DNA of 64,000 bases, taken from Candidatus Nitrosopumilus sp. (GTDB lineage: Archaea > Thermoproteota > Nitrososphaeria > Nitrososphaerales > Nitrosopumilaceae). A program made the position numbers and the translations under genes. This document shows, piece after piece, positions 1 to 8,978 of this stretch; the stretch's first letter is position 1, and each line of letters opens with the position of its first letter. Under the pieces are notes generated by a model, which worked only from the letters and a program-made list of their open reading frames with translations, did no database searches and was not told where the DNA came from. The stretch spans positions 1 through 64,000 of the forward strand of contig JAPFQF010000005.1 in NCBI GenBank assembly GCA_029255365.1, given 5' to 3'.

Positions 1-1139
1 TACTGCATAGAGATTAACAGCGGGTCCGGTCTGTAAAATTCACCGTGCTCGTCTGCAAGTTTGTTTAACTCGTCTACGATTTTTTTGATTCCAATCTCTT
101 TCGCAGTCTCAAACAACGGTTTTTTGAGACCAAGTCCAAGCTTGGCAGCTTTCTCGATCTCTTCGATGTCGCTTGCCCCATTTGAGACAAGCCATGCCGC
201 ATTGTTTAAAATATTTGCAACAATCTGAATTGGGTTGAATTTCCCTGCAAGCTCTTCTGAAAGTGCAACGCGCTCGTACTTGTCGTCAGAATACTTGTAA
301 TACCCTTCGCCTGACTTTTGCCCGAGTTTTTTATCGTCAAACATCTTCTCGACAAGAGGATGCGGATTGATCACTTTTTTGTCACGCAAATGCATTTCGA
401 CAGTTGCTTTGTGGATGACATCCATTCCTGTAAAGTCTGCCAATTCAAATATTCCCATTGGAAATCCAAGATTGAACTTGACTGCCGAGTCTATCTCTTC
501 AAGCGTTGCACCCGTTCTATCTTTAGCAAAACATGCTTCGTGAACCATGGGGATGAATAGCCGGTTGATTATGAATCCAGGGACGTCCTTTCTGCACAGC
601 ACAGCCACCTTGTTCACCGATTTTACGTATTCTTGAGTTAAATCTGTAATCTCTTGGGCAGTTTTCTCACCTGGAATGATTTCTACTAGCTTCATCAGCT
701 GTGGGGGGTTGAAAAAATGAATTCCTATGAATTTTTCAGGACGTGATGTCGTGTTTGCAATCTCCGTAATTGGCAACGTGCTGGTATTTGACGCAAAGAC
801 CACTTCCGGCCCTGCAACTTTGTCTAACTCTGCATACACTGATTTTTTTAATTCCATTATTTCCGGAACTACTTCAATAACTAATTCTGCATTTTTTACC
901 GCATCTGCTAAATCGACAACTGGCGTAATTCTTGCAAAAATTGCATCCCCTTCTTCTCTACTAATTTTTTCTTTTGAAACTAGTTTATCCAAACTCCATT
1001 TTATTTTCTCCATAGCTTTATCTAAAAATTCTTGTTTGATATCTCGTAATACTACATTGTACCCTGCAGTTGCCGAAACTTGGGCAATTCCGTGTCCCAT
1101 GACGCCGGAACCCAGAACTGTAATGTTTTTCACTGCCAC
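1..1139 (-). CDS. 3-hydroxyacyl-CoA (3-hydroxybutyryl-CoA) dehydrogenase, C-terminus runs off the window edge
   Basis: Reverse-strand translation V(A)VKNITVLGSGVMGHGIAQVSATAGYNVVLRD...FASNTSTLPITEIA...IGIHFFNPPQLMKLVEIIPG...GFIINRLFIPMVHEA; Rossmann GxGxMGxGIA and HFFNPxxxMxLVE motifs. GTG start at 1139 or 1133, so absent from the ATG-based track. Confidence 0.9.
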   Translation of the reverse strand, partial: MAVKNITVLGSGVMGHGIAQVSATAGYNVVLRDIKQEFLDKAMEKIKWSLDKLVSKEKISREEGDAIFARITPVVDLADAVKNAELVIEVVPEIMELKKSVYAELDKVAGPEVVFASNTSTLPITEIANTTSRPEKFIGIHFFNPPQLMKLVEIIPGEKTAQEITDLTQEYVKSVNKVAVLCRKDVPGFIINRLFIPMVHEACFAKDRTGATLEEIDSAVKFNLGFPMGIFELADFTGMDVIHKATVEMHLRDKKVINPHPLVEKMFDDKKLGQKSGEGYYKYSDDKYERVALSEELAGKFNPIQIVANILNNAAWLVSNGASDIEEIEKAAKLGLGLKKPLFETAKEIGIKKIVDELNKLADEHGEFYRPDPLLISMQ

Positions 1140-1272
1140 AATTTAGCAAAAACCGAGTATCCTTTATAATGTATTTCAAATGGAATCCTGGTAATCTAGT
1201 TACTATCTGCACCCATTTCTATACCGTGAGGATGCACATTTTTGTTGAATGCATTCAGACAAAAAACTTGTT

Positions 1273-2049
1273 TTAATCACTGTCCACTTCATTTTTCTTT
1301 TTATTGAATTTGTTGTATCCTTCTTGGTTGTATCCTTCTTTGTCGTAACCTAGGTGATCATATCCTAGTCCGTCATACCCATTACTATCATACCCGTTAC
1401 CATCATACCCGTCTAAATCATACCCTTCTTGGTTATATCCGTCTTCATCATACCCGTTACCATCATACCCGTCTTCATCATGCCCGTCTTCATCATACCC
1501 GTCTTTGTCGTATCCTTTTTTGTCATACCCGTCTAGGTCATACCCGTTTTTGTCATACCCGTTTTTGTTAAACCCGTTTCGGTTAAACCCGTTTTTGTCA
1601 TACCCGTTTTTGTCATACCCATCCTTGTCATACCCATTTTTGTTAAACCCGTCTGTATCAAAAGCAATTTTTGTATCTATGTGAATTCCATATGTGGAAA
1701 AACCTCGACTGTCATACCCTTCTTCATCATACCCGTTTTTGTCATACCCGTTTTTGTTAAACCCCTCTCTATTGTAACCCTTGAAATCATACCCGTCTTC
1801 ATCATACCCATCTTTGCGTCCTTTTTTGTCGTATCCTTTTTTGTCATACCCGTTTTTGTCATACCCGTTTTTGTCATACCCGTTTTTGTCATACCCGTTT
1901 TTGTTAAACCCGTCTCCATCATACCCGTTTTTGTCATACCCGTTTCGGTTAAACCCGTTTTTGTCATACCCATCTAGGTCATATCCATATTTGTCAAACG
2001 TACGACTAAATCTATCAAACAAACCCATAACAGAATTCCATGAATTCAA
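1273..2049 (-). CDS. Low-complexity GYDxN/GYDxD pentapeptide-repeat protein (possible internal start MGLFDRFSR at about 2028)
   Basis: 258-aa ORF; about 45 tandem 5-aa units (GYDKN, GYDED, GFNKN) encoded by 15-bp DNA repeats, with one interruption SRGFSTYGIHIDTKIAFDTDGFN. Confidence 0.75.
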   Translation of the reverse strand: MNSWNSVMGLFDRFSRTFDKYGYDLDGYDKNGFNRNGYDKNGYDGDGFNKNGYDKNGYDKNGYDKNGYDKKGYDKKGRKDGYDEDGYDFKGYNREGFNKNGYDKNGYDEEGYDSRGFSTYGIHIDTKIAFDTDGFNKNGYDKDGYDKNGYDKNGFNRNGFNKNGYDKNGYDLDGYDKKGYDKDGYDEDGHDEDGYDGNGYDEDGYNQEGYDLDGYDGNGYDSNGYDGLGYDHLGYDKEGYNQEGYNKFNKKKNEVDSD

Positions 2050-2068
2050 TTCAGATAAGCATTTTCAT

Positions 2069-2173
2069 GCCTGTCTGCGTCCATTTTGAACCCCCATTTA
2101 GTAGGTGAATCCCCGTGGATTCTAAATTGAATCTTTTTTTGTCCCTGAGGAAGGTTCAGGCCTTTAAGGACTC
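2069..2173. repeat. Intergenic repeat copy A with hairpins GAATCC-CCGT-GGATTC and GATTC-taaatt-GAATC
   Basis: Shares GCCTxTCTGCGTCxATTTT..CCCCA..TGAAxCCCCGTGG with 4153-4220, and GATxC..GxATCTTTTTxTxTCCCxxGxAAGGTTCAGGCCTxTAAxxACTC with 2348-2404. Confidence 0.6.
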
Positions 2174-2221
2174 GTTCAAAATCAAGATCATTCTTAATTC
2201 TTAGTTTGTTTTGAATGTATT

Positions 2222-2332
2222 ATGGCTTATACTAGATGTGACAAATGTGGAGAACTTAGATTTGATGGAAAAATTAATCTTTGTGCAAATTGTGGCCATC
2301 GAATTACAAAGACTGCCAAGACATTTGAGTGA
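2222..2332 (+). CDS. 36-aa zinc-finger microprotein
   Basis: ATG..TGA: MAYTRCDKCGELRFDGKINLCANCGHRITKTAKTFE; two CxxC pairs. Below the ORF-track size cut-off. Confidence 0.65.
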   Translation: MAYTRCDKCGELRFDGKINLCANCGHRITKTAKTFE

Positions 2333-2347
2333 AATTAGAAATGCCAT

Positions 2348-2404
2348 AGATCCTAAATGGGATCTTTTTCTATCCCCAAGAAAGGTTCAGGCCTCTAAAA
2401 ACTC
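2348..2404. repeat. Intergenic repeat copy B with hairpin GATCC-taaat-GGGATC
   Basis: AGATCCTAAATGGGATCTTTTTCTATCCCCAAGAAAGGTTCAGGCCTCTAAAAACTC aligns to 2118-2173. Confidence 0.6.
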
Positions 2405-2638
2405 ACTTTGTATTTCTAAAACAGGGAATTTAGGCACGAAATAATTTTACAAAATTTACAATAAATTTAGCAATAAATCATGTAAAAAATAGGACGATAT
2501 TATCTGACTAATCTTTGAGCTTTGAACGATAATTTCTAAAGTATTTGCAGATGTTATGGGGTGCAATATTGTAACAAAACACATCGGGTCTTAGTGGAAT
2601 CAAGTATTTGGCAGAATACTTTATGAATCTCAATTTAG

Positions 2639-2830
2639 ATGGTAATCTACATGGTTATTTTATACGCAATCATTGGAGCTGTGACCACTATTGGCGCCAT
2701 ATTATTACGGTATTATCTTGCAGAACGCAAAAAAGCACCCGGGAATGATAAATTTTGTTATAATTGCAATCTAAATTTTCCAAGCAACTACAATGTATGT
2801 CCAAAATGCAGGATAAAATTTGGTAGTTGA
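2639..2830 (+). CDS. Membrane-anchored small zinc-ribbon protein
   Basis: N-terminal hydrophobic helix, then FCYNCNLNFPSNYNVCPKCRIKFG. Confidence 0.6.
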   Translation: MVIYMVILYAIIGAVTTIGAILLRYYLAERKKAPGNDKFCYNCNLNFPSNYNVCPKCRIKFGS

Positions 2831-2834
2831 GAAA

Positions 2835-4138
2835 ATGAACACTATATTTTTGATAATTGTTGTATGTGGATTGTTTATTCCAACAGCATTTGCTCAAGAG
2901 TATCCTGAACTTGGAGTAAAAGTAGAGACGGTAGCTGAAAATCTTACCGTACCTTGGAGTATTGACTGGACTCCTGATGGAATGATTCTGTTCACCGAAA
3001 GAAACGGAGATCTAAGGGCAATTCAAAATGGCAATTATTGCAAGAGCCGTTATTATCACTAGGAGTTGCAGGTGTAGAAGGAGGGTTGTTAGGTGTTGCA
3101 GTTGATCCAAACTACTCCGCGAATAATTACATCTATCTGTATTACACTTACAATGAATTTCTCTCGACATCAAACAAACTAGTTCGCTATCAAATAGTAG
3201 ATGGCATAGTGAATGAAGATAAAGTTTTGATTGAAGGAATTCCAGGAGGGCCGTTTCATGACGGTGGACGAATTCAATTTGGGCCTGACAAAAAACTTTA
3301 CATTGCAACTGGCGATGCTGGAAATCCAGAGTTATCACAGGATCTAAATTCATTGGGGGGAAAAATTTTGCGAATCAATTCAGACGGAACAATACCTGAT
3401 GATAATCCTTGGAAAAATTCTCCAATTTATTCAACAGGTCATAGAAATCCTCAGGGGATTGATTGGGATGATTCAGGGAATTTGGTTGCAACAGAGCATG
3501 GACCGTCAGGATGGAGAGGAACTGCGCATGATGAAGTTAATGTAATAATTTCTGGTGGGAATTATGGGTGGCCTGACGTGATAGGCGATGAAACAATGGA
3601 TGGTTTAAAGAATCCAATCTTGCATACTGGAGAAGATACATGGGCGCCATCAGGTGCAGAATTTTACTATGGGGATAAAATCCCACAATGGTTTGGAAAA
3701 TATTTTGTTGCGACACTTCGTGGTAATCATCTACATATGATTGATTTTGATTTACAGAATAATTCTATAGTTTCACATGAAAAAATATTTCAAGATGAAT
3801 TTGGAAGATTAAGGGATGTTCAAACAGGACCTGACGGATTTTTGTATATTCTAACAAGTAATCAGGATGGACGAGGCGCACCAAAGATAAACGATGATAG
3901 AATTCTTAGAGTTCTTCCATTAGATGACACAATTGTAAACAATACAAATTCCGAGATCATTCCAAATAATGTTCAAAGTAATGATGATTCTTGTCCTGTA
4001 ATTCATTTTTTAAATTATGATTGGAAAGATTGTGGATCAATTTGGACTTGGAGTGTATTGGGAATTCCACTTTTAGTAATAATTACTGCACCCGTTGGAA
4101 TTATTTTGGCATTTGTAATTTGGAGAAATAGAAAATAA
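2835..4138 (+). pseudogene. PQQ-type glucose/sorbosone (aldose) dehydrogenase-like secreted protein, frameshifted near 3033
   Basis: ORF 2820-3062 (signal peptide, VAENLTVPWSIDWTPDGMILFTERNGDLRAIQNG) continues in the -1 frame as LLQEPLLSLGVAGVEGGLLGVAVDPNY... to 4138. Restoring 1 nt after GGC gives an uninterrupted protein with a C-terminal TM helix. Confidence 0.8.
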
Positions 4139-4152
4139 AATCTAGATCTTAC

Positions 4153-4220
4153 GCCTATCTGCGTCTCATTTTATCCCCAAAATGGCAGCTGAACCCCCGT
4201 GGGGTTGAACCTGACCCAAA
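4153..4220. repeat. Intergenic repeat copy C with hairpin AACCCC-CGT-GGGGTT
   Basis: GCCTATCTGCGTCTCATTTTATCCCCAAAATGGCAGCTGAACCCCCGTGGGGTTGAACC resembles 2069-2125. Confidence 0.55.
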
Positions 4221-4284
4221 AATCTTGAAGATTATAAATGACGTTTAGCATCATTTTTAATGTATTTCAAAATTTTATCATTCA

Positions 4285-4452
4285 ATGGGCCTATTCAATC
4301 GTAAGAAAGATGACGAGAATAAAACCAAATGCGAAACATGCGGTACTGATCTGCATGATTCGGAGCGTCTGAAAAAACATGTAAAAAAAGCACATGGAAA
4401 CATACCTGCCAAAAAATTGGATCCTAACGGCGGCGATGGTGGAATTTGGTAG
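4285..4452 (+). CDS. C2H2-type zinc-finger microprotein
   Basis: MGLFNRKKDDENKTKCETCGTDLHDSERLKKHVKKAHGNIPAKKLDPNGGDGGIW, 55 aa; stop abuts the next start (TAGATG). Confidence 0.75.
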   Translation: MGLFNRKKDDENKTKCETCGTDLHDSERLKKHVKKAHGNIPAKKLDPNGGDGGIW

Positions 4453-4731
4453 ATGAAACTAAGCTCCAGTCAGAAAACTAGCCTTGTATTTGTTGGCGTC
4501 TTTCTGTCTGCCGGAATCGTATTGTCTACGCTGGTCTTTCCGTTCTGGAATTTGATTCGTGAAGACGTGTTTGAAGAAGTAACCATCCTGGCAAATGACG
4601 GCGGTATCTGCTATGTGGAGACTGTCGACATGGTTCCAAAAACCATTGAGAATTGCACGTTGAAATCCGGCGATGTTGCCACTATCAAATTTGGGGAAGG
4701 CCTTGCATGGGCAACTATAGTGGGACCATGA
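4453..4731 (+). CDS. Small membrane/exported protein
   Basis: N-terminal TM helix followed by a short beta-rich domain. Confidence 0.65.
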   Translation: MKLSSSQKTSLVFVGVFLSAGIVLSTLVFPFWNLIREDVFEEVTILANDGGICYVETVDMVPKTIENCTLKSGDVATIKFGEGLAWATIVGP

Positions 4732-4768
4732 TAGATGATTTAATATTTTAAAGTGTTTGTAAAATTAC

Positions 4769-5176
4769 ATGGATTGTATTTTTTGCAAAATTGTTTCTGG
4801 CGAAATAAGCACAAGATTCCTTGGGGAGACTGCGCACTCGGTTTCTTTCTTGGACGTATTTCCACTTGCGGCAGGACACGTGCTGGTCATTCCAAAAAAT
4901 CACCATCGGAAAATCCAGGATGTAAGTGTTGAAGAAAACACTGATCTGTTTTCACTGGTTCGTGAAATGGTCTCAAACGTTGACAAAATCACCGGCTCTA
5001 CCCTGATTGCAATACACAATGGAAAGGATGCGGGTCAGGAGATTCCACATGTCCATGTGCATCTGGTTCCTAGAAGTAATGGTGATTCCGCAGGCCCGAT
5101 TCACAGCATGTTTGGTTCTCCAGCAAATCCGTCTGAATCTGAAACGGATGATCTGTTTGATAGATTGAAAATCTAG
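4769..5176 (+). CDS. HIT family (histidine triad) hydrolase
   Basis: DCIFCKIVSGEI...HVHVHLVPR triad motif. Confidence 0.95.
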   Translation: MDCIFCKIVSGEISTRFLGETAHSVSFLDVFPLAAGHVLVIPKNHHRKIQDVSVEENTDLFSLVREMVSNVDKITGSTLIAIHNGKDAGQEIPHVHVHLVPRSNGDSAGPIHSMFGSPANPSESETDDLFDRLKI

Positions 5177-5844
5177 TACGGGTACATCCTTTCCCTGGTG
5201 TCTCTGTTTTCTACGCTGATTGCTTTGGTCGGACATGTTTCCGCCGCATTCATTATCTTGTTGATCCCTGCACCTTTTTGATTTATCACCGCCGATTTGG
5301 GGTTTGATCTGGTTTCCTTGTTGATTAAAAATACATCCGGTGCAATAATTTCACAGCTGCAGCAACCGATGCACAAACTCTCGTCTACACTTACGAAAAG
5401 ATCCGGCTGTTTTTTTGGCTCTTGCGCTTTTTCATACTCTCCATTCCTGCCATCGGATCGTACACGTGTGTTGTAATCCTCCCAAAACTTCCTTTCGTAC
5501 TCTTTCCAAAAGTCTGGGTCACCCTCTTCAAATTCGCGAGTGTATTTGCCCCAATCCTGTTCTGGAATGCTTCCGTCATCTGGCGCTCCCCACTGCGGTT
5601 TTCGCTTAAAATCATTCTTTGGTTTGCTTCTAGATGCATCTTGATGTGGCGAAGCATGTCCGTTGTGGTTTTTCTTTAGGTAGTTGTAAGCTTCAGTAAT
5701 TTTCACAAATTCCGCGTCTACGTTTTTGTCCTTGTTTTTATCCGGGTGTAGTTCAAGTGCCATTTTTCTATATGCCGCCTTGATCTCATCTTGTGATGAA
5801 CTGGAATCCACATTCAGTGCTCTGAGTGCTTGATACGTGTTCAC
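5173..5844 (-). CDS. DnaJ-ferredoxin fusion (J domain plus C-terminal [Fe-S] domain)
   Basis: N-terminal J domain with HPDK (ALNVDSSSSQDEIKAAYRKMALELHPDKNKD); C-terminal SLCIGCCSCEIIAPDVF...AAETCPTKAI. Confidence 0.9.
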   Translation of the reverse strand: MNTYQALRALNVDSSSSQDEIKAAYRKMALELHPDKNKDKNVDAEFVKITEAYNYLKKNHNGHASPHQDASRSKPKNDFKRKPQWGAPDDGSIPEQDWGKYTREFEEGDPDFWKEYERKFWEDYNTRVRSDGRNGEYEKAQEPKKQPDLFVSVDESLCIGCCSCEIIAPDVFLINKETRSNPKSAVINQKGAGINKIMNAAETCPTKAISVENRDTRERMYPY

Positions 5845-5902
5845 TGGTGGTAGTTAACTGCCATATGTTAAAAATAATTGCATGTTGTATGCAGTTTCTA
5901 AT

Positions 5903-6265
5903 TCACTCTAAGAGCGTTTCATCCTCTGTTTTCCACGCTGGTTCGACAATACAGAGAAATCTCAAATCCCCTGTTCCTGAATTCTCGATAAACTGTTTGG
6001 AGTTTGGTGGTACAAACGCCGAATCGTCTTTTTCCAATTTGTGTGACTCGCCATCGATGTGCAAAATCCCAGAACCTTCTAAGACATAGTATATCTCAGA
6101 CGAATTCATCTTGTGCAGTTTGGATTTTTTTCCAGGTTCTAGGCTGAATTGAGCCAAACTGTAGCCGATTCCATTCAGTGTGTTGTGTGGGTGGAAATAC
6201 TGCTTTATTCTGGTCCCCTCGTTTCCTTGGATTGAATCTATCTCGGAATTTTTACGCAATGACAT
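5903..6265 (-). CDS. Cupin-domain protein
   Basis: LEPGKKSKLHKMNSSEIYYVLEGSGILHIDGESHKLEKDDSAFVPPNSKQFIENSG. Confidence 0.85.
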   Translation of the reverse strand: MSLRKNSEIDSIQGNEGTRIKQYFHPHNTLNGIGYSLAQFSLEPGKKSKLHKMNSSEIYYVLEGSGILHIDGESHKLEKDDSAFVPPNSKQFIENSGTGDLRFLCIVEPAWKTEDETLLE

Positions 6266-6270
6266 TTCAA

Positions 6271-6726
6271 TTATATTGTCTTTGAAACTCTGGTTTTGAA
6301 ATCCGACTCATACCATTCAGTTTTGTATGCCGCATTTTTCTTTGGCAAAATGTTGATTGCTATGTGTGAAAATTCTTTTTTCTTGTCAACTGAGCCATGC
6401 GTATGAAGTGTTTTTGCCGGAATGTGGACAATGTCCCCTTCGTTGAGGCTGACTCTCTCAATTTTTTTAATCTTAAAGTTTGTTTTACTTGTTCCAAATT
6501 TTTTAAAAATCTCTAGACTCCCTTTCCCCTTTACTCCTATTAGCACTTGGTTTCCGTCGTGCTGGTGAAGTTTGGTCCTTGAACCGTTTTCAAAATGAAC
6601 ATGGTAGATGTCTTGATCGTTTGATTTGATCTTCTCTGACAGCACTTTCATCCATGTTTTGTCTGTAAACCAGTCTGGGTTTATCTTTCGTCTGTCCCCG
6701 GTGCCTGAAATGTTTGATTTTTTCAT
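6271..6726 (-). CDS. Cupin-domain protein
   Basis: NGSRTKLHQHDGNQVLIGVKGKGSLEIF...LNEGDIVHIPAKTLHTHG. Confidence 0.75.
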   Translation of the reverse strand: MKKSNISGTGDRRKINPDWFTDKTWMKVLSEKIKSNDQDIYHVHFENGSRTKLHQHDGNQVLIGVKGKGSLEIFKKFGTSKTNFKIKKIERVSLNEGDIVHIPAKTLHTHGSVDKKKEFSHIAINILPKKNAAYKTEWYESDFKTRVSKTI

Positions 6727-6727
6727 G

Positions 6728-7090
6728 TTATACCCTGTCTAGAATCTTTTTCTTTTTCGCTTGAAACTCTTTCTCTGTGATGACATCATCTTTTCTTAGC
6801 TTGCCTAATTTTTTTAATATTTCCAAGTCGTCATTTGTGTTTGACGTGATGTTTTTTACGTTTGTCAGTCCCTCGTTAATTTTTACAATTCCTCTTTTCT
6901 GCAATGCCTCACTTTCTATTTTGGCCTTGCTGTGTAATTCTTTGCCTGTCTTGGAAGCTTGTTTTGCAGTCATCGCCCCAAATTCAACTGCTTCCTCCAA
7001 CACCTCATCTGCTTTTTTAATTCCTTTCTGAATTGCCTTGTCTGCCTTCTTGAGGAACTTGTCGATATATCTGCCCTTTTTCTCTTCCAT
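6728..7090 (-). CDS. SHOCT-like domain protein
   Basis: C-terminal LEILKKLGKLRKDDVITEKEFQAKKKKIL resembles the SHOCT motif; Lys-rich helical N-terminus. Confidence 0.6.
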   Translation of the reverse strand: MEEKKGRYIDKFLKKADKAIQKGIKKADEVLEEAVEFGAMTAKQASKTGKELHSKAKIESEALQKRGIVKINEGLTNVKNITSNTNDDLEILKKLGKLRKDDVITEKEFQAKKKKILDRV

Positions 7091-7171
7091 ACGTTGGAGA
7101 TGATTCCAAACGTATTATTTCTTTCTTATCTGAATTGACTTAATACCTGGAATTGTGTACGATGAGTAATT

Positions 7172-7879
7172 TTGGTAAACGCTGATTTTAATGTGAAAGA
7201 AATTGTGATAAAAAAATCCATTGAAGAAGCAGACGCGATGGTGATTGTAGAGCAAAAGAAAACGGATCCCTTCAAGTCATTGCTCTCCAGGCCCAAAAAA
7301 GAGGATATCCGCATCGATTCACTGAAATTAATCTACGAGGGCTCCTTGATAGTGTCTGGGAAATATGCCGCTGATTATTTTAGAAAATCTTCACACACAA
7401 TTGACGTTGATTCGAATGTTCAGGACGTTGTTATCGGAGACGGCACTTTTACGGTTCGCTCAAAGTCTGGCCTTGAAAAGGCGTTCGTTGGAAACAGGGG
7501 TAAAAATAAAATCGATTTGGATTTGGAGGAGCATGTCTTTGTTGAGGGTGACGATGAATTGACGTTTGATCATAATGGGTTGGAAGTCGAACTGCCCTTC
7601 AAAATTGACTCGAAGAACATTGAGAATTTTGGCAAAAAAATACTGGATGAAAATCGCTCGAATGTGAAAAAACCGGATTTTCCATACGATTCTGCAATTG
7701 ATAAACTAAAAATTTATCTGAAAAAACCATTAGAGTCAGATGTCAGAGATCTTAAAGATGAATTTACGTTACATGATATTACCGAAGTATACATTCCAAT
7801 TTTTGAAGCAAGATTGTCTGATCTTAAAAAGAAAGTAGGTATTATCCGAATTGATGCCGTAAGAAAGAAAGTTTTATAA
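7172..7879 (+). CDS. Conserved hypothetical protein (TTG start)
   Basis: 235-aa ORF with normal coding composition. Confidence 0.7.
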   Translation: MVNADFNVKEIVIKKSIEEADAMVIVEQKKTDPFKSLLSRPKKEDIRIDSLKLIYEGSLIVSGKYAADYFRKSSHTIDVDSNVQDVVIGDGTFTVRSKSGLEKAFVGNRGKNKIDLDLEEHVFVEGDDELTFDHNGLEVELPFKIDSKNIENFGKKILDENRSNVKKPDFPYDSAIDKLKIYLKKPLESDVRDLKDEFTLHDITEVYIPIFEARLSDLKKKVGIIRIDAVRKKVL

Positions 7880-7927
7880 TTTTTTAAATTGATTTAATTT
7901 GAATCTTTATTGTTAAAATCTATTCAG

Positions 7928-8749
7928 TTATAGTTTTACTAGTTTTCTGAATTGATCATTTGTGTGCAGTTTTTGAAACACAGGCTCTTCTTTTGCCCAA
8001 CTTCTAATAATTTTTGGATTTTTTGATATTGACTGTTTTAGCAATTCCAGCGCTTGCGGGTATTCCCCCAGCGCCGCTTTGCTTCTGGACTTTGCATAGA
8101 CGATGTTCACGTTGTCTTTGTGTTTTGACAGTATTTTGTCGAAAATTTCAATCGCTTTTTCATGCTTGTTCAACTCTGCTAGCTCAATTCCTTTGTGAAA
8201 AAATGCATCCATGTGGCTGGGATTGTTCTTGTGAACTATGTCAAAACAATTCAGCGACTCTTCGTGTTTTTTCATTTTCCCCAGGATGATTCCCTTGTAG
8301 AACAGTGCGTTTGGTTTTCTGGGCTCTATTGATATGGCCTTGTCTAGCACTTCCAACGCCTCCTCTCTTTCCTGCAACTTGTCTAGCAGGACGCCTTTGT
8401 TAAAGTACGACGCTGCATTTTTAGGGTCTGCGTCTATCGCCTTGTCGTAACATTCGGCAGCTGCTTGTATGTTGCCATTTTCTGCCATCGCGATTCCTTT
8501 GTTGTTGAAAGCCTGCGAGTCTTTTGGATTAATTTCTAGCAAACTATCAAAACAAGTTATCGCGTCGCTGTATTTTTTTATCTGGTTCAGCGCAAGGCCT
8601 TTGTTGAACAACGCTGCTATGTTTTTTGAATCTTGTTTTAGAACTTTGTTGAACAGCGCTATGGCCCCCTTTGGCTGGTTTTTCTCCATCAAGGACATTG
8701 CATTATACAGCACATCCTCTGCACCGTCTTTAGATCCAAACAGTCCCAT
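7928..8749 (-). CDS. TPR-repeat protein
   Basis: Multiple 34-aa TPR units, e.g. AFNNKGIAMAENGNIQAAAECYDKAIDADPKNAASYFNKGVLL. Confidence 0.9.
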   Translation of the reverse strand: MGLFGSKDGAEDVLYNAMSLMEKNQPKGAIALFNKVLKQDSKNIAALFNKGLALNQIKKYSDAITCFDSLLEINPKDSQAFNNKGIAMAENGNIQAAAECYDKAIDADPKNAASYFNKGVLLDKLQEREEALEVLDKAISIEPRKPNALFYKGIILGKMKKHEESLNCFDIVHKNNPSHMDAFFHKGIELAELNKHEKAIEIFDKILSKHKDNVNIVYAKSRSKAALGEYPQALELLKQSISKNPKIIRSWAKEEPVFQKLHTNDQFRKLVKL

Positions 8750-8786
8750 GGCTCCTCAAAAATAATATCGCTAATGAAAGTTTGGC

Positions 8787-8903
8787 TTAGCCTAATGATT
8801 TGAATTTCTTTATTGCCTCTTTTGCCATGTTTTCTTGCTTTTCGGCAGACGTGTCGGTTGGATCATCTGTTGCGTAGGCTTCTTTTGCTTCCTTCTTTTC
8901 CAT
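8787..8903 (-). CDS. 38-aa charged microprotein
   Basis: MEKKEAKEAYATDDPTDTSAEKQENMAKEAIKKFKSLG; complete ORF in an otherwise empty gap. Confidence 0.5.
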   Translation of the reverse strand: MEKKEAKEAYATDDPTDTSAEKQENMAKEAIKKFKSLG

Positions 8904-8978
8904 GCTTGGTAAAATAACTCATTTTATAAAAATCTGAAATGCTGAGATAGGCTTAATTTCAATCAGAGATGGTCTGTT

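Noticed and set aside
1273-2049. CRISPR-like array
   Set aside because: The repeats are contiguous 15-mers without unique spacers and are in a coding frame.
1677-2089. ORFs at 1681-1977 (+), 1781-2089 (+) and 1677-1973 (-) with IPVFVIPVFV, SYPFLSYPFL and MTKTGMTKTG repeats
   Set aside because: They are shadow frames of the 15-bp repeat of the GYD gene; period divisible by 3 keeps all frames open.
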